Shown piece by piece: positions 15,475 to 24,118 of a DNA stretch of 24,202 nucleotides (position 1 is the first letter of the stretch; each line of letters starts with the position of its first letter). The stretch comes from an uncultured Clostridia bacterium (GTDB taxonomy: Bacteria; Bacillota; Clostridia; TANB77; RGIG9151), in NCBI GenBank assembly GCA_934500865.1, contig CAKSUD010000022.1, positions 1 to 24,202 of the forward strand, written 5' to 3'. The notes beneath the pieces are model-generated. The model saw nothing but the letters and a program-made list of their open reading frames with translations, did not search any database and had not been told where the DNA came from. A program made the translations under genes and the position numbers.

Positions 15475-16115
15475 TCATATAGGAAAAAGCACATTCCAAT
15501 AAAATGACATGTTGCGGCTGCAACGATGAATAAGTGCCAAACCATATGGTGATATTTAAAACCTTTTTTTGCATAGAAAATAGCACCTATTGAATATAAA
15601 ATGCCACCCGCCACTATTAGCGATAATAGTACTGGGTTGGCTTTTTTCATTAATAAAGGAAAGAAAAATATAGCAGTCCATCCCATGATTAAATAAATTG
15701 TAAGTGAAACTTTAGGCATTGATTTTTTTGCTAAAGATTTGTAAAGTATACCGAAAAGTACCATTGCCCATTGAATTCCTATAATTACCCAAGCTTGCCA
15801 ACCTTTAATTACAGATAAGGCCACAGGGGTGTATGAACCTGCGATAGCTACATAGATAAAAATATGGTCTAATATATGAAATACGTCTTTATGAGGTGTA
15901 TCATGAGGCATACAATGATATAGCGTTGATACAAAAAACATAAAGAAAAGGGAAATACAAAAAATAGTTACGGCCACAACATCCATAATTGTTCCATATG
16001 TATAGGCTATTATAGAAACGATAGGCATGCAAACAAGTACAGCGATAGCAGGAACTAAATGAGTTACGGCATTTGCAACCTCTTCTCCAAAAGATAATTT
16101 TATAGGTGATTTCAT
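15471..16115 (-). CDS. Hemolysin III/PAQR-family membrane protein
   Basis: From the ATG at 16115 this is a 214-residue protein with about seven transmembrane helices, matching the hemolysin III (YqfA/TrhA) branch of the PAQR family. Conserved metal-site-like residues are present: the STLYH motif (H67), HILDHIFIY (D83, H84), SYTP, and the final WHLFIVAAATCHF with H194 and H204. Family members are linked to lipid homeostasis or membrane fluidity, and haemolysis is not a safe inference. The frame is open to 16190, but AAAGGAGGT sits 6 nt before the 16115 ATG. Its stop overlaps the ung stop in the shared sequence TTAA. Confidence 0.9.
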   Translation of the reverse strand: MKSPIKLSFGEEVANAVTHLVPAIAVLVCMPIVSIIAYTYGTIMDVVAVTIFCISLFFMFFVSTLYHCMPHDTPHKDVFHILDHIFIYVAIAGSYTPVALSVIKGWQAWVIIGIQWAMVLFGILYKSLAKKSMPKVSLTIYLIMGWTAIFFFPLLMKKANPVLLSLIVAGGILYSIGAIFYAKKGFKYHHMVWHLFIVAAATCHFIGMCFFLYD

Positions 16116-16152
16116 ATACATACCTCCTTTAATTAAATTTTTTGTTCTATTT

Positions 16153-16181
16153 AATATATCAAAATAAAATCTAAAAGTAAA
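16153..16181 (-). promoter_or_regulatory. Possible promoter of the hemolysin III-like gene
   Basis: On the minus strand, TTTACT (16181-16176) and TATATT (16158-16153) are 17 bp apart, a moderate SigA-type match. The rest of the intergenic region up to lon (16399) shows only a weak candidate lon promoter (TTGCAC 16317-16322, TATATG 16341-16346) and an A/T-rich short inverted repeat near 16207-16224. Confidence 0.45.
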
Positions 16182-16398
16182 TCCTTCCACATATAAAAGT
16201 ATTTGTAAAAAACAGCCGTTTTTTGTCGAAACTTTACCTTATTTTCTTTTACTTTCCACTAATTTATTTAAAATTTTTTTACGATAAGAAATATAGTTAG
16301 TTCCATTAAGTGAGTATTGCACCATAAATAACCGCTTGAATATATGTGAGCTAGGGTTTAAAATATTTATATGTACCGAAGGTGAAGGGGAGACTACT

Positions 16399-18819
16399 AT
16401 GGATGATATCAAAAAAATTATGAAAAGACAGATGCTACCTTTATTACCGCTTAGGGGGATAACAGTATTTCCTCATATGACGGTTCATTTTGATGTGGGC
16501 AGAACCAAATCTATTAAAGCAATTAGTGAGGCTATGCATAATCATCAATTAATTTTTTTAGTTACACAGACAGATGCTACCGTAGAAGAACCGGACGAAA
16601 ACGGTATATATAAAGTCGGAACTATTGCAGTTATTAGGCAAATACTACGTTTACCGGGTGATGCTGTAAGAGTTTTAGTGGAAGGAATAAGTAGAGCAGA
16701 AATTGCAGAAGTTATTCAAACAGAACCATACTTTGAAGCAGAAGTATGTGAGAAAGTATATGTACATGAAAAAAATGACAAAAATGAAGCTAAAGCTTTA
16801 ATGAGAAAAACAATATCGATATTTGAGGAATATGTAAATTTAAACCAGAAAATTAACCCTGAAATTTTTGCAAGGGTATCAGATATAAATGAACTTAGTG
16901 AGCTAAGCGATATTATTGCTGCAAATCTTACAATATCTACTGAAGATAAGCAACAAATTCTATCTGAATTTGATTCAAAAGTAAGACTTGAAAAATTAAT
17001 TTCTTGTTTAGCAAAAGAAATAGAAATTTTAAACTTAGAAAAAAACATAAGTGCCAAAGTAAAGCAACAAATAGACAAAGTACAAAAAGAATATTATTTA
17101 AAAGAACAAATGAAAGCAATTCAAGATGAACTTGGAGATAAGGACGGAATTGCCGGAGAAATAGCAGAATACAGAGAAAAGTTTAAGGCACTTGAATTGC
17201 CGGAAGAAGTTGCTAAGAAAACAGAAAAGGAATTAGATAGACTACAAAAAATGCAGTCTGGTTCTGCTGAAGGGTCTGTAATAAGAAATTATTTAGACTG
17301 CATAGCAGAATTACCTTGGAATAAGAAAACAGAGGATTATATAGACCTTAAAAAGGCTAAAGAAATATTAGATAAAGACCATTTTGGACTTGAAAAAGTT
17401 AAAGATAGAATCTTGGAATATCTTGCAGTAAAGAAGATGACCAAATCTTTAGATGGTCCTATCTTATGCTTATATGGACCTCCGGGAGTAGGAAAAACTT
17501 CAATAGCTAAATCAATAGCTAAAGCCGTTAATAGAAATTATGTAAGACTTTCTTTAGGTGGAGTAAAGGATGAAGCTGAGATAAGAGGACATAGAAGAAC
17601 TTATGTAGGGGCTATGCCGGGCAGAATAATTAACGCAATGAAACAAGCCGGAAGTAAAAACCCATTAATTCTACTTGATGAAATAGATAAAATGAGTTCT
17701 GATTATAAAGGAGATACAGCATCTGCAATGCTTGAAGTATTAGACGCAGAGCAAAATTTCTCATTTAGAGACCATTTCTTAGAAGTTCCATTTGATTTAT
17801 CAGATGTAATGTTTATAATGACTGCTAATAGTCTAGATACAATTCCAAGACCACTTTTAGATAGAATGGAAATAATAACATTATCAAGTTACACTGGTGA
17901 AGAAAAATTAAATATTGCAAGTAAATATTTAATTCCAAAGCAAATGGAAAAACACGGACTTGCAAAGAATAGCCTTACAATGAGTCCATCTGTTATAAAG
18001 GAAATAATAGATGGATACACAAGAGAGGCAGGAGTAAGAACACTAGAAAGAGAAATTGCTACTATTTGCAGACGTTCGGTAAGGGAAATATTAGAGGAAA
18101 ATGTTAAAAAAGTTGTTATAACTCATAAAAACCTTGAAAATTATTTAGGTCCGGTAAAGGTTATGCATGATAAGGCTAATAAAAAGAATGAAATCGGTAT
18201 AGTAACTGGTCTTGCTTGGACTGCTGTTGGAGGGGAAATTCTTAATATTGAAGTAAATACAATGCCGGGAGCAGGAAGACTGGAATTAACAGGTCAACTC
18301 GGAGATGTAATGAAGGAATCAGCAAAAGCTGGATTCACCTATATAAGGTCTATTGCAAATCGTCTAGATATACCTGAAGATTTTTATAAAAATATAGATA
18401 TTCATATTCATATACCGGAGGGAGCAACACCTAAGGATGGTCCGTCTGCCGGAATTACTATGACAACAGCAGTTATTTCTGCATTAACAGGAATACCTGT
18501 AAAACATGATGTTGCAATGACAGGCGAAATTACACTAAGGGGTAGGGTATTACCTATCGGAGGACTTAAGGAAAAAGTTTATGCAGCGTATAGAGCAGGA
18601 ATAAAGACTATAATTATTCCAAAAGATAATGAAAAGGACTTAGAAGAAATATCTGAAAATATAAGAAATAAGCTTACTTTTGTACCTGCGACAACAATGG
18701 AAACCGTGCTAAAGACTGCATTGGTTAGAGATGCATTTGTAAATAATGCCGATTCGCCAAAGAGAGTAATCGAATTTACCGGTACAACAGCATATCATTC
18801 TGAAGTTGTTAAGCAATAG
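16399..18819 (+). CDS. lon: ATP-dependent protease Lon
   Basis: This 806-residue cytosolic protease degrades damaged and regulatory proteins. The N-terminal substrate domain (about 11-205, starting LPLLPLRGITVFPHMTVHFD) is followed by a coiled-coil region, the AAA+ module with Walker A GPPGVGKTS (360-368) and Walker B LILLDEID (423-430), and the protease domain with the Ser-Lys dyad: PKDGPSAG (S683) and GGLKEKVYAA (K726). The frame is open from a TTG at 16336, but GGGGAG (16387-16392) six bases before the ATG at 16399 decides the start. No CIRCE or CtsR-type heat-shock operator was seen upstream. The GIY-YIG gene follows 18 nt later and is probably co-transcribed. Confidence 0.97.
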   Translation: MDDIKKIMKRQMLPLLPLRGITVFPHMTVHFDVGRTKSIKAISEAMHNHQLIFLVTQTDATVEEPDENGIYKVGTIAVIRQILRLPGDAVRVLVEGISRAEIAEVIQTEPYFEAEVCEKVYVHEKNDKNEAKALMRKTISIFEEYVNLNQKINPEIFARVSDINELSELSDIIAANLTISTEDKQQILSEFDSKVRLEKLISCLAKEIEILNLEKNISAKVKQQIDKVQKEYYLKEQMKAIQDELGDKDGIAGEIAEYREKFKALELPEEVAKKTEKELDRLQKMQSGSAEGSVIRNYLDCIAELPWNKKTEDYIDLKKAKEILDKDHFGLEKVKDRILEYLAVKKMTKSLDGPILCLYGPPGVGKTSIAKSIAKAVNRNYVRLSLGGVKDEAEIRGHRRTYVGAMPGRIINAMKQAGSKNPLILLDEIDKMSSDYKGDTASAMLEVLDAEQNFSFRDHFLEVPFDLSDVMFIMTANSLDTIPRPLLDRMEIITLSSYTGEEKLNIASKYLIPKQMEKHGLAKNSLTMSPSVIKEIIDGYTREAGVRTLEREIATICRRSVREILEENVKKVVITHKNLENYLGPVKVMHDKANKKNEIGIVTGLAWTAVGGEILNIEVNTMPGAGRLELTGQLGDVMKESAKAGFTYIRSIANRLDIPEDFYKNIDIHIHIPEGATPKDGPSAGITMTTAVISALTGIPVKHDVAMTGEITLRGRVLPIGGLKEKVYAAYRAGIKTIIIPKDNEKDLEEISENIRNKLTFVPATTMETVLKTALVRDAFVNNADSPKRVIEFTGTTAYHSEVVKQ

Positions 18820-18837
18820 ACTTAGTTGGTGATAGAA

Positions 18838-19101
18838 ATGAAAAACTATGTGTACATTTTAGAATGTAGTGATGGCAGTTTATATACAGGCTGGACAAAT
18901 GATTTAGAAAAGCGAATTGAAAAGCATAATAGTGGCGAAGGAGCTAAGTATACAAGAGGTAGAACACCTTGCAGATTAGTTTATTTTGAAGAATATGAAA
19001 CCAAAATTGAGGCTACTAAAAGAGAATTTGCAATAAAGAAATTGACTCGAAATGAAAAAATGAAACTTATACAAACAAAACCCACCAAGCATAATGCTTA
19101 G
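18838..19101 (+). CDS. GIY-YIG domain protein (UPF0213/YhbQ-like)
   Basis: This 87-residue protein is a stand-alone GIY-YIG domain. The signature appears as YVYILEC followed by SLYTGWT. R26 and H30 lie in LEKRIEKHN, and the catalytic-type E63 lies in ATKREFAIKKL. Members of this small family are putative nucleases whose cellular role is poorly known. The frame is open from a TTG at 18826, but family length and a GGTGATAG just upstream favour the ATG at 18838. The last codons and the stop lie inside a terminator hairpin, so the C-terminal sequence KPTKHNA is shaped by the hairpin. Confidence 0.9.
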   Translation: MKNYVYILECSDGSLYTGWTNDLEKRIEKHNSGEGAKYTRGRTPCRLVYFEEYETKIEATKREFAIKKLTRNEKMKLIQTKPTKHNA

Positions 19102-19110
19102 TGGGTTTTT
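19077..19110. terminator. Bidirectional terminator inside the GIY-YIG 3' end
   Basis: A 9-bp stem (AAAACCCAC/GTGGGTTTT), one mismatch and a 5-bp stem (AAGCA/TGCTT) close a TAA loop. T runs occur on both strands. It serves the lon-GIY-YIG transcript and the convergent DUF975 gene. The plus-strand stop codon (19099-19101) lies within the hairpin. Confidence 0.88.
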
Positions 19111-19116
19111 ACATTG

Positions 19117-19845
19117 TTAAAATTGTTCTAAAATTAAAGGCTCGTCATTTGGATTATCTTTATTTTCATATATTTCTTTTACTTTTAAATAAAAATGTGA
19201 GGTTGCAGTTTGCATATATGGATATAACCATATGTACCCTATTCCACAAGTAAAAGTAGCAAGTAATATCCAGCCTATAAATGAAAGTTGAAGTAAGAAA
19301 TAATTCCATTTATAACCTTTCATCATAGCCTCGCTTCGTTTAATAGCTTCTGTTGCTGAAATGTCAGGTTCTTCTGCCATAATAAATAAAGTCATTGAGT
19401 ATCCGTAAGCCTTAATAATTCCGGGAATGATTAGAAGCAAGGACCATAAGAAAGTATAAAGTCCAATTAAAAAACCTGCAAGAATAGAATTGCCAAATGA
19501 GTTTTTATACCCATCAAATAAATTGATGATGTCAGGTTTTTGACTTTTTGAAAACATTAAAAAGTAACTGGTAAAACCTAAAGATAAAGGAATTATTAAT
19601 AAGTTAATTGCTGCGCTTAAAATGGAATTTATGCTTTGCATTATAATAACAACTGCGTTAGTATCTTTAATTATGATAGATAGTATTTTTGTTAGTACAG
19701 CTGTAATAAGAAAAGTCATTCCGGATAGTGCAGAAGAAGCTGCGATAGTTATTGCAATGAATAATAAAGTCATAATTACTGGATTAGTCCATTTCCCTTT
19801 AAGTTGGGATAAAGCTTTCTTTTTTTGTTCAGATATTGAAATCAT
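19117..19845 (-). CDS. DUF975-family integral membrane protein
   Basis: From the ATG at 19845 this is a 242-residue membrane protein with about five to six hydrophobic segments. A short cytoplasmic N-terminus begins ISEQKKKALSQLKGKW, a feature of DUF975 proteins. The segment ATEAIKRSEAMMKGYKWNYFLLQLSFIGWILL is also typical of the family. The function of DUF975 is not known. The frame is open to 19872, but AAAGGAGAATTCTA before 19845 decides the start. The gene is divergent from the SLH genes, with promoter-like boxes at 19877-19905. Confidence 0.85.
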   Translation of the reverse strand: MISISEQKKKALSQLKGKWTNPVIMTLLFIAITIAASSALSGMTFLITAVLTKILSIIIKDTNAVVIIMQSINSILSAAINLLIIPLSLGFTSYFLMFSKSQKPDIINLFDGYKNSFGNSILAGFLIGLYTFLWSLLLIIPGIIKAYGYSMTLFIMAEEPDISATEAIKRSEAMMKGYKWNYFLLQLSFIGWILLATFTCGIGYIWLYPYMQTATSHFYLKVKEIYENKDNPNDEPLILEQF

Positions 19846-19876
19846 TAGAATTCTCCTTTCCAAAAACTTCATTTAA

Positions 19877-19905
19877 ATAGTAACATTTTAAATAATAAAA
19901 GTAAA
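19877..19905 (-). promoter_or_regulatory. Possible promoter of the DUF975 gene
   Basis: On the minus strand, TTTACT (19905-19900) and TACTAT (19882-19877) are 17 bp apart. The match is moderate. It lies back to back with the SigD-type promoter of the SLH genes, 7 bp away. Confidence 0.4.
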
Positions 19906-19912
19906 GATTTAT

Positions 19913-19939
19913 TAAAGTGACTTTGTATTTTGCCGATAG
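19913..19939 (+). promoter_or_regulatory. SigD/sigma-28-type promoter of the SLH genes
   Basis: TAAAGT (19913-19918) and GCCGATAG (19932-19939), with 15 bp between TAAA and GCCGATA, closely match the flagellar sigma factor consensus TAAA-N15-GCCGATA. No competing SigA boxes with good spacing are visible. A start near 19946 would leave a leader of about 26 nt that includes the ribosome binding site GAGGTG. Confidence 0.7.
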
Positions 19940-19971
19940 AGTGTGTGAAAGGGCTTTTGAGGTGAAAAAAT

Positions 19972-22434
19972 ATGATTAAAAAAGCAGTTGTTACAAGTAT
20001 ATTAACATTAGGTTTGGTTTCATTCGCATATGCATCAAATAATATTACATACTACGGAATACTAAACGGTGACCAAAAAATTAATTCAATAAATTTTAAT
20101 GATGTACTAAGCCAAGGTGAAGGATATTGGGCAAAGTCAGCTATTTATCAAATATCTTCTTTAGATATAATGCAAGGAATGGCAAATGGGGTGTTTTCTC
20201 CAACAACAAAGGTTACAAATGAACAAGCTATAACTACTGTCTTAAACTCAATGGGAAAAGCAACCGAAGTAAATGACCAAAAAGTAATTTCAAATTATTG
20301 GTCGGATAAATATATAAAATATGGAATAAAGAATGGACTTATTACAGGAAAAACAGTTATGAGGCTATCTGAAATAGCTGGAAATTTAGATACGATGAAG
20401 AAAAAAGGAGTGTATGTAAGAGATGCGGCGATAACACGTGAAGAAATGGCTGAGCTTATTGCAAAGGCGTTTTCGCTATCTTCAGCTTCCACAGATGAGA
20501 AAAAGCCACTTGAATTCATGGATAGTAACCAAATAGATACAACAAAAAAATCATATGTTGATGCAGTTTCAATGAATGGAATAATGGTTGGCTCAGATGA
20601 CAATATGTTTAACCCCAAGAATGGATTGACTAGGGCAGAATTAGCTCAAATATTAAAAAATTGCGAATCATATATTTTAGCAAACTTAGGAGTTACTAAA
20701 CATACGGGATTTATAGAGAGTGTAGGAACTGGTAGTATTTTAATTTCAGATGAAAACGGAGATAGCATAACGGTAGATTTAACAGGAAAAAATATTCCAA
20801 CATTAAGAAATAACATACTAACAGGTACATATTCATTAAAAAGTTCTGACGAAATTGAGTATTATGTAGATGCTAAAAAGAATGTAAAATTCATAAGAGT
20901 AACTGATGCAAGTATATATGGTGAAGAACAAGAGGAACAAGAAAAGAACCAAAAACAAGGAATTGTTACAGGTAACAGTCCATATTTTTATGAAATAGCT
21001 ATAAAGGATAAAAACGGAAACGTAGAAAAATATACTTACGGAAGATGGACCGAGATTTATAAAGATGGTAAAGAAACATCTGCAAGTAGCATTATGCAAG
21101 GGGATACAGTATATCTTGAGTTTGATAATTTGGGAGACTTAGTTGTTATAAGAGGTGTAACTAATGCAGTTATAAGTTATGCTACTGTTACAGAAATTAG
21201 TGGTACAAAAGTTACTATGGTACCTGATGATGGTAAAACCGAGAAGTATGACTTGAACAATGTGCCAATTTATAAAAACGGTGAAGAAATATCTGTGGAC
21301 AACTTGCATAATGGTGAGTATGCAAAACTAAGTTTGTCACAAAATAAGCTAATTAAAGTAGAAATTGTTGTTGACGAAAGAAGTTGTGAGGCAATATACA
21401 AAGGATATATAAGTGATATTAATTTAATTCAAGACAGAATTATTATTAGAAATCCGTCACAATTAAAAGATGGAAAGTGGACTAAATTAACAGATAATTT
21501 TATAACATTACCATTAGATAGAAATATGCAAATTAGTTATGAAGGAATTAATATGGCTAAAAATGAATTAGGTGAAAAACAAGTAGGAAAGTTTGCATAC
21601 ATAGCAGCAAGAAAAGATACTGAAGTATTAGAAAAAGTGAAAGCTATGAATATAGGAATAAAAGGAAAAGAAGAAGTTATAACAGGTGAAGTTTCTAAGT
21701 TTAATGAAAGTACAGGAGAATTAAGAATTAGTGGTAACTCTATAAAACCATATGTGGATGAAAATACGGTACTAGTGATAAATAATAAAATAGTAACAAA
21801 GGCCGATTTTAGTAAAGGCGATAACTTAGCAGTAGTTGTTTCTAAAGATGATAATGGAGATTATATCTCTAAACTAATAACAACAATAGACGAAGTGGAT
21901 AGCGAAAGCAGAGATGTGTATGCATATTTCGGAAAAGTAAAGTCTATTGACGAAGGCAATGAAGTAATAATGAATATAAGTGCAAGGTATGAAGATGAAG
22001 AATGGATTATTGGAAAAGAAAGAAACGCATCTTTTGTTATAACACCAAGCACAAGAATATTTAATGAGACCGAACCTCTTAACTTTGATGAATTTAATAA
22101 GGAATATAAAGGCAAAGAGATATGTATTGTTGCATATGGAGATGAAGCTGTTATAATTACAGTTGTTTCACTTACAGATACACCATATATATTTATGGGA
22201 AGCGTAGATGATGTGGAAACAGATAAATTTACTGTTACTGATGTTGAGATTTATGACTTAGAAAATGAAGAATGGACTGAAAGCACAAAAGAAGAAGTAA
22301 GCACTGTGGTAAATACAGCAATTACAAAGAATGGAAAGTACGTAAAGTCTTCAGATATAAAATACGGACAAGAAGTCGTAGTAATAAAGCCTGATGAACA
22401 AAGCAGTGCAGCAGTAGTTTTACTTAATGATTAG
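19972..22434 (+). CDS. Surface protein with N-terminal SLH domains
   Basis: This 820-residue secreted protein has a signal peptide (residues 1-21, VSFAYA) and three S-layer homology (SLH) repeats at about 42-95, 105-168 and 178-232. The third is the clearest (SYVDAVSMNGIMVGSDD...FNPKNGLTRAELAQIL). SLH repeats anchor proteins to pyruvylated wall polysaccharide. The rest (about 245-820) is a chain of beta-rich segments starting with patterns such as GFIESVGTGSILI, GYISDINLIQDRIII, GEVSKFNESTGELRI and GKVKSIDEGNEVI. These look like repeated small barrel-like modules. Three SLH repeats with a long beta-rich body suggest an S-layer or major surface component. It is first in a two-gene operon with another SLH protein 9 nt downstream. 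Confidence 0.88.
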   Translation: MIKKAVVTSILTLGLVSFAYASNNITYYGILNGDQKINSINFNDVLSQGEGYWAKSAIYQISSLDIMQGMANGVFSPTTKVTNEQAITTVLNSMGKATEVNDQKVISNYWSDKYIKYGIKNGLITGKTVMRLSEIAGNLDTMKKKGVYVRDAAITREEMAELIAKAFSLSSASTDEKKPLEFMDSNQIDTTKKSYVDAVSMNGIMVGSDDNMFNPKNGLTRAELAQILKNCESYILANLGVTKHTGFIESVGTGSILISDENGDSITVDLTGKNIPTLRNNILTGTYSLKSSDEIEYYVDAKKNVKFIRVTDASIYGEEQEEQEKNQKQGIVTGNSPYFYEIAIKDKNGNVEKYTYGRWTEIYKDGKETSASSIMQGDTVYLEFDNLGDLVVIRGVTNAVISYATVTEISGTKVTMVPDDGKTEKYDLNNVPIYKNGEEISVDNLHNGEYAKLSLSQNKLIKVEIVVDERSCEAIYKGYISDINLIQDRIIIRNPSQLKDGKWTKLTDNFITLPLDRNMQISYEGINMAKNELGEKQVGKFAYIAARKDTEVLEKVKAMNIGIKGKEEVITGEVSKFNESTGELRISGNSIKPYVDENTVLVINNKIVTKADFSKGDNLAVVVSKDDNGDYISKLITTIDEVDSESRDVYAYFGKVKSIDEGNEVIMNISARYEDEEWIIGKERNASFVITPSTRIFNETEPLNFDEFNKEYKGKEICIVAYGDEAVIITVVSLTDTPYIFMGSVDDVETDKFTVTDVEIYDLENEEWTESTKEEVSTVVNTAITKNGKYVKSSDIKYGQEVVVIKPDEQSSAAVVLLND

Positions 22435-22443
22435 GGGGATAAT

Positions 22444-23883
22444 ATGAAAAAGTTTTTAATGCTTTTAGCGTCAATTTTAATGTTTTCAACAGCCTATGCA
22501 TATGAGCCTTCCATTACTCAGCAGGTTGCGGGAAACAAGAATTTAAATTGTAAGGAAGTAGTTTTTATATCCGGAAAGCCGGTTGAAATGGAAGGGACAT
22601 TGACTGTAAGTAATTCGGGAAAAAGTTCAACGTTAGCGGAATCCTATACGTATAAGTTAGAAGATGAAGAAGGAAATACACTATCTCGCCAACTTACGTT
22701 TTCGATTGCTTCAAGCGAAAAAAATAACGGTCAAGTTTCTAAAGTATGGGATTTAACTAAGTTTAGTGAAAGCATAGCTATAGGTGCAACAACATATACT
22801 TTGGAAAAGTATGATTTCGGAAGAACTGAGTTAGACGATGTAAAGCCGGTAGGTACTTATTTTGCCGGCAACTTAAATATAAGTAAGACATATAGTGATG
22901 GAACTGAAAAAGGAAAAATAAAAATTGTCGGCTCCGGCTCATCTTACGGTTATAATACTTGTTGGGCGAATAATGAGGTTGTTAATATGACATATACAAT
23001 TTCAGGCACATCAGAAACAGGTACGAGTTGGACTGGTAAGTATAGAACAACAACGTCTAATACAGATAAAAAGAATATTGTGTATATTGAAAACAAACCA
23101 ACAGAAATAAGTTTTGATGGCGGATTTATGCTATCAGAAAGTAATGTAAGTACACTTAGATATTCTTCAGAATTACCTGAGTTTTATGGAACAAAGATGC
23201 TAAATTATATAGTTACAGATGAAGGTTCGTTTAAGTATGAATCATTTCCTGTCCAAACAAGACTGGCAAACTATTCTCTAAAAGGAATAAAAGGGCACTG
23301 GGGAGAAAAAGCTCTACGTCAAGCATTTGCACTTGAATATATGGACGAATGGAAAGACAATACGACACCAAATAGTGGGGTAACAAGGGGAGAATTTGCA
23401 AAGATTATTGCACTTGCACTTAAATTAGATATGAATAACGACACGAAGAAAACAAATACTACAACAAATACATCAGTCAAAGAGCAATTAGTATATAAAG
23501 ATGTCCCGGAAACAAATGAATATTATAAGTACATTATGGCTTTAACCCAGAAGGGTGTAGTGAAAGGAACAGGAAATTCAAGATTTCAACCGAATGCAAT
23601 AATAAGTAGAGCAGAGGCTGTTACAATGATTATAACCGCATTAGGATTTGAAGATAAAGCACCGGAGCCATTACCAATACTAAATTTTAACGATAATTCA
23701 GAAATACCAAAATGGTCAGAGAAATATATATATATGGCAAATAAAATAGGACTTATAAACGGGGATGAGTACGGAAACGTAATGCCGACAAAGGCATTAA
23801 CAAAAGCAGAAATAGCTACTATTACGAATAATATGGTTAAATATATAATTGAAGAATTAGGCGAGGAATATACTTTGCAATAG
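22444..23883 (+). CDS. Surface protein with C-terminal SLH domains
   Basis: This 479-residue secreted protein has a signal peptide (about 1-19, FSTAYA). A beta-rich part without recognised domain (about 20-278) contains Ser/Thr/Gly-rich stretches and only two Cys. Three SLH repeats follow at about 281-328, 351-402 and 413-466, with typical SRAEAVTMIITALGF and TKAEIATITNNM pieces. A Thr/Asn-rich linker (about 333-345) separates the first two. It follows the other SLH gene by 9 nt behind AGGGGG and ends at a terminator. The SLH block is at the opposite end compared with its neighbour, so it probably displays a different N-terminal module. The function of that module is unknown. Confidence 0.87.
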   Translation: MKKFLMLLASILMFSTAYAYEPSITQQVAGNKNLNCKEVVFISGKPVEMEGTLTVSNSGKSSTLAESYTYKLEDEEGNTLSRQLTFSIASSEKNNGQVSKVWDLTKFSESIAIGATTYTLEKYDFGRTELDDVKPVGTYFAGNLNISKTYSDGTEKGKIKIVGSGSSYGYNTCWANNEVVNMTYTISGTSETGTSWTGKYRTTTSNTDKKNIVYIENKPTEISFDGGFMLSESNVSTLRYSSELPEFYGTKMLNYIVTDEGSFKYESFPVQTRLANYSLKGIKGHWGEKALRQAFALEYMDEWKDNTTPNSGVTRGEFAKIIALALKLDMNNDTKKTNTTTNTSVKEQLVYKDVPETNEYYKYIMALTQKGVVKGTGNSRFQPNAIISRAEAVTMIITALGFEDKAPEPLPILNFNDNSEIPKWSEKYIYMANKIGLINGDEYGNVMPTKALTKAEIATITNNMVKYIIEELGEEYTLQ

Positions 23884-23893
23884 ATGTAGAAAG

Positions 23894-23923
23894 AATTACC
23901 ACATAAAAGTGGTAATTTTTTTT
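23894..23923 (+). terminator. Terminator of the SLH operon
   Basis: A 9-bp perfect stem (AATTACCAC/GTGGTAATT) with an ATAAAA loop is followed by a T run. It lies 10 nt after the last SLH gene. Confidence 0.92.
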
Positions 23924-23941
23924 GTTTTATTTTCTAGGAAA

Positions 23942-24041
23942 GTTCGAGCTATGAGTTAAAAATTTAATTTATTACCAACTTATTCTAATTAAAATTTAGC
24001 TGATGAAATCAGCGTTAAAAATTTTAATTAGTAGCTCGAAC
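23942..24041 (+). other. Unidentified structured element (RNA or inverted-repeat element)
   Basis: A 10-bp perfect stem GTTCGAGCTA/TAGCTCGAAC (23942-23951, 24032-24041) encloses a 13-bp perfect stem CTAATTAAAATTT/AAATTTTAATTAG (23985-23997, 24019-24031), capped by GCTGA/TCAGC with a 5-nt loop. The 13-bp stem ends exactly where the 10-bp stem begins on the 3' side. A possible third arm, TGAGTT/AACTTA (23952-23957, 23977-23982), would make a three-way junction. An outer A/T stem (23918-23928 with 24051-24061) is also possible. I recognise no known riboswitch, and T-box and SAM motifs are absent. It could be a small RNA, a leader element or a mobile inverted repeat. Confidence 0.55.
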
Positions 24042-24072
24042 GACCGACAGAAAACAAAAAAGAATTCATTAG

Positions 24073-24095
24073 TATGTTGACCAAAGGTCAACATA
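24073..24095 (+). promoter_or_regulatory. 10-bp hairpin with AAA loop
   Basis: TATGTTGACC pairs perfectly with GGTCAACATA around an AAA loop. A similar AAA-loop hairpin with a T run follows 2 nt later. Without a T run of its own it is not a terminator. It may be part of the structured element upstream. Confidence 0.6.
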
Positions 24096-24097
24096 GT

Positions 24098-24118
24098 GTG
24101 GACAAAGTCCACTTTTTT
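24098..24118 (+). terminator. Terminator-like hairpin after the structured element
   Basis: A 6-bp stem GTGGAC/GTCCAC with an AAA loop is followed by six T. It could end a small RNA that starts near 23930, or act as an attenuator for the next gene. Confidence 0.7.

Noticed and set aside
16207..16224. A/T-rich inverted repeat between the hemolysin III-like gene and lon
   Set aside because: The pairing is almost all A-T and lies upstream of both divergent genes, so a terminator role makes little sense.
16287..16346. Heat-shock operator (CIRCE or CtsR site) before lon
   Set aside because: No matching inverted or direct repeat was seen, and the promoter-like boxes there are weak.
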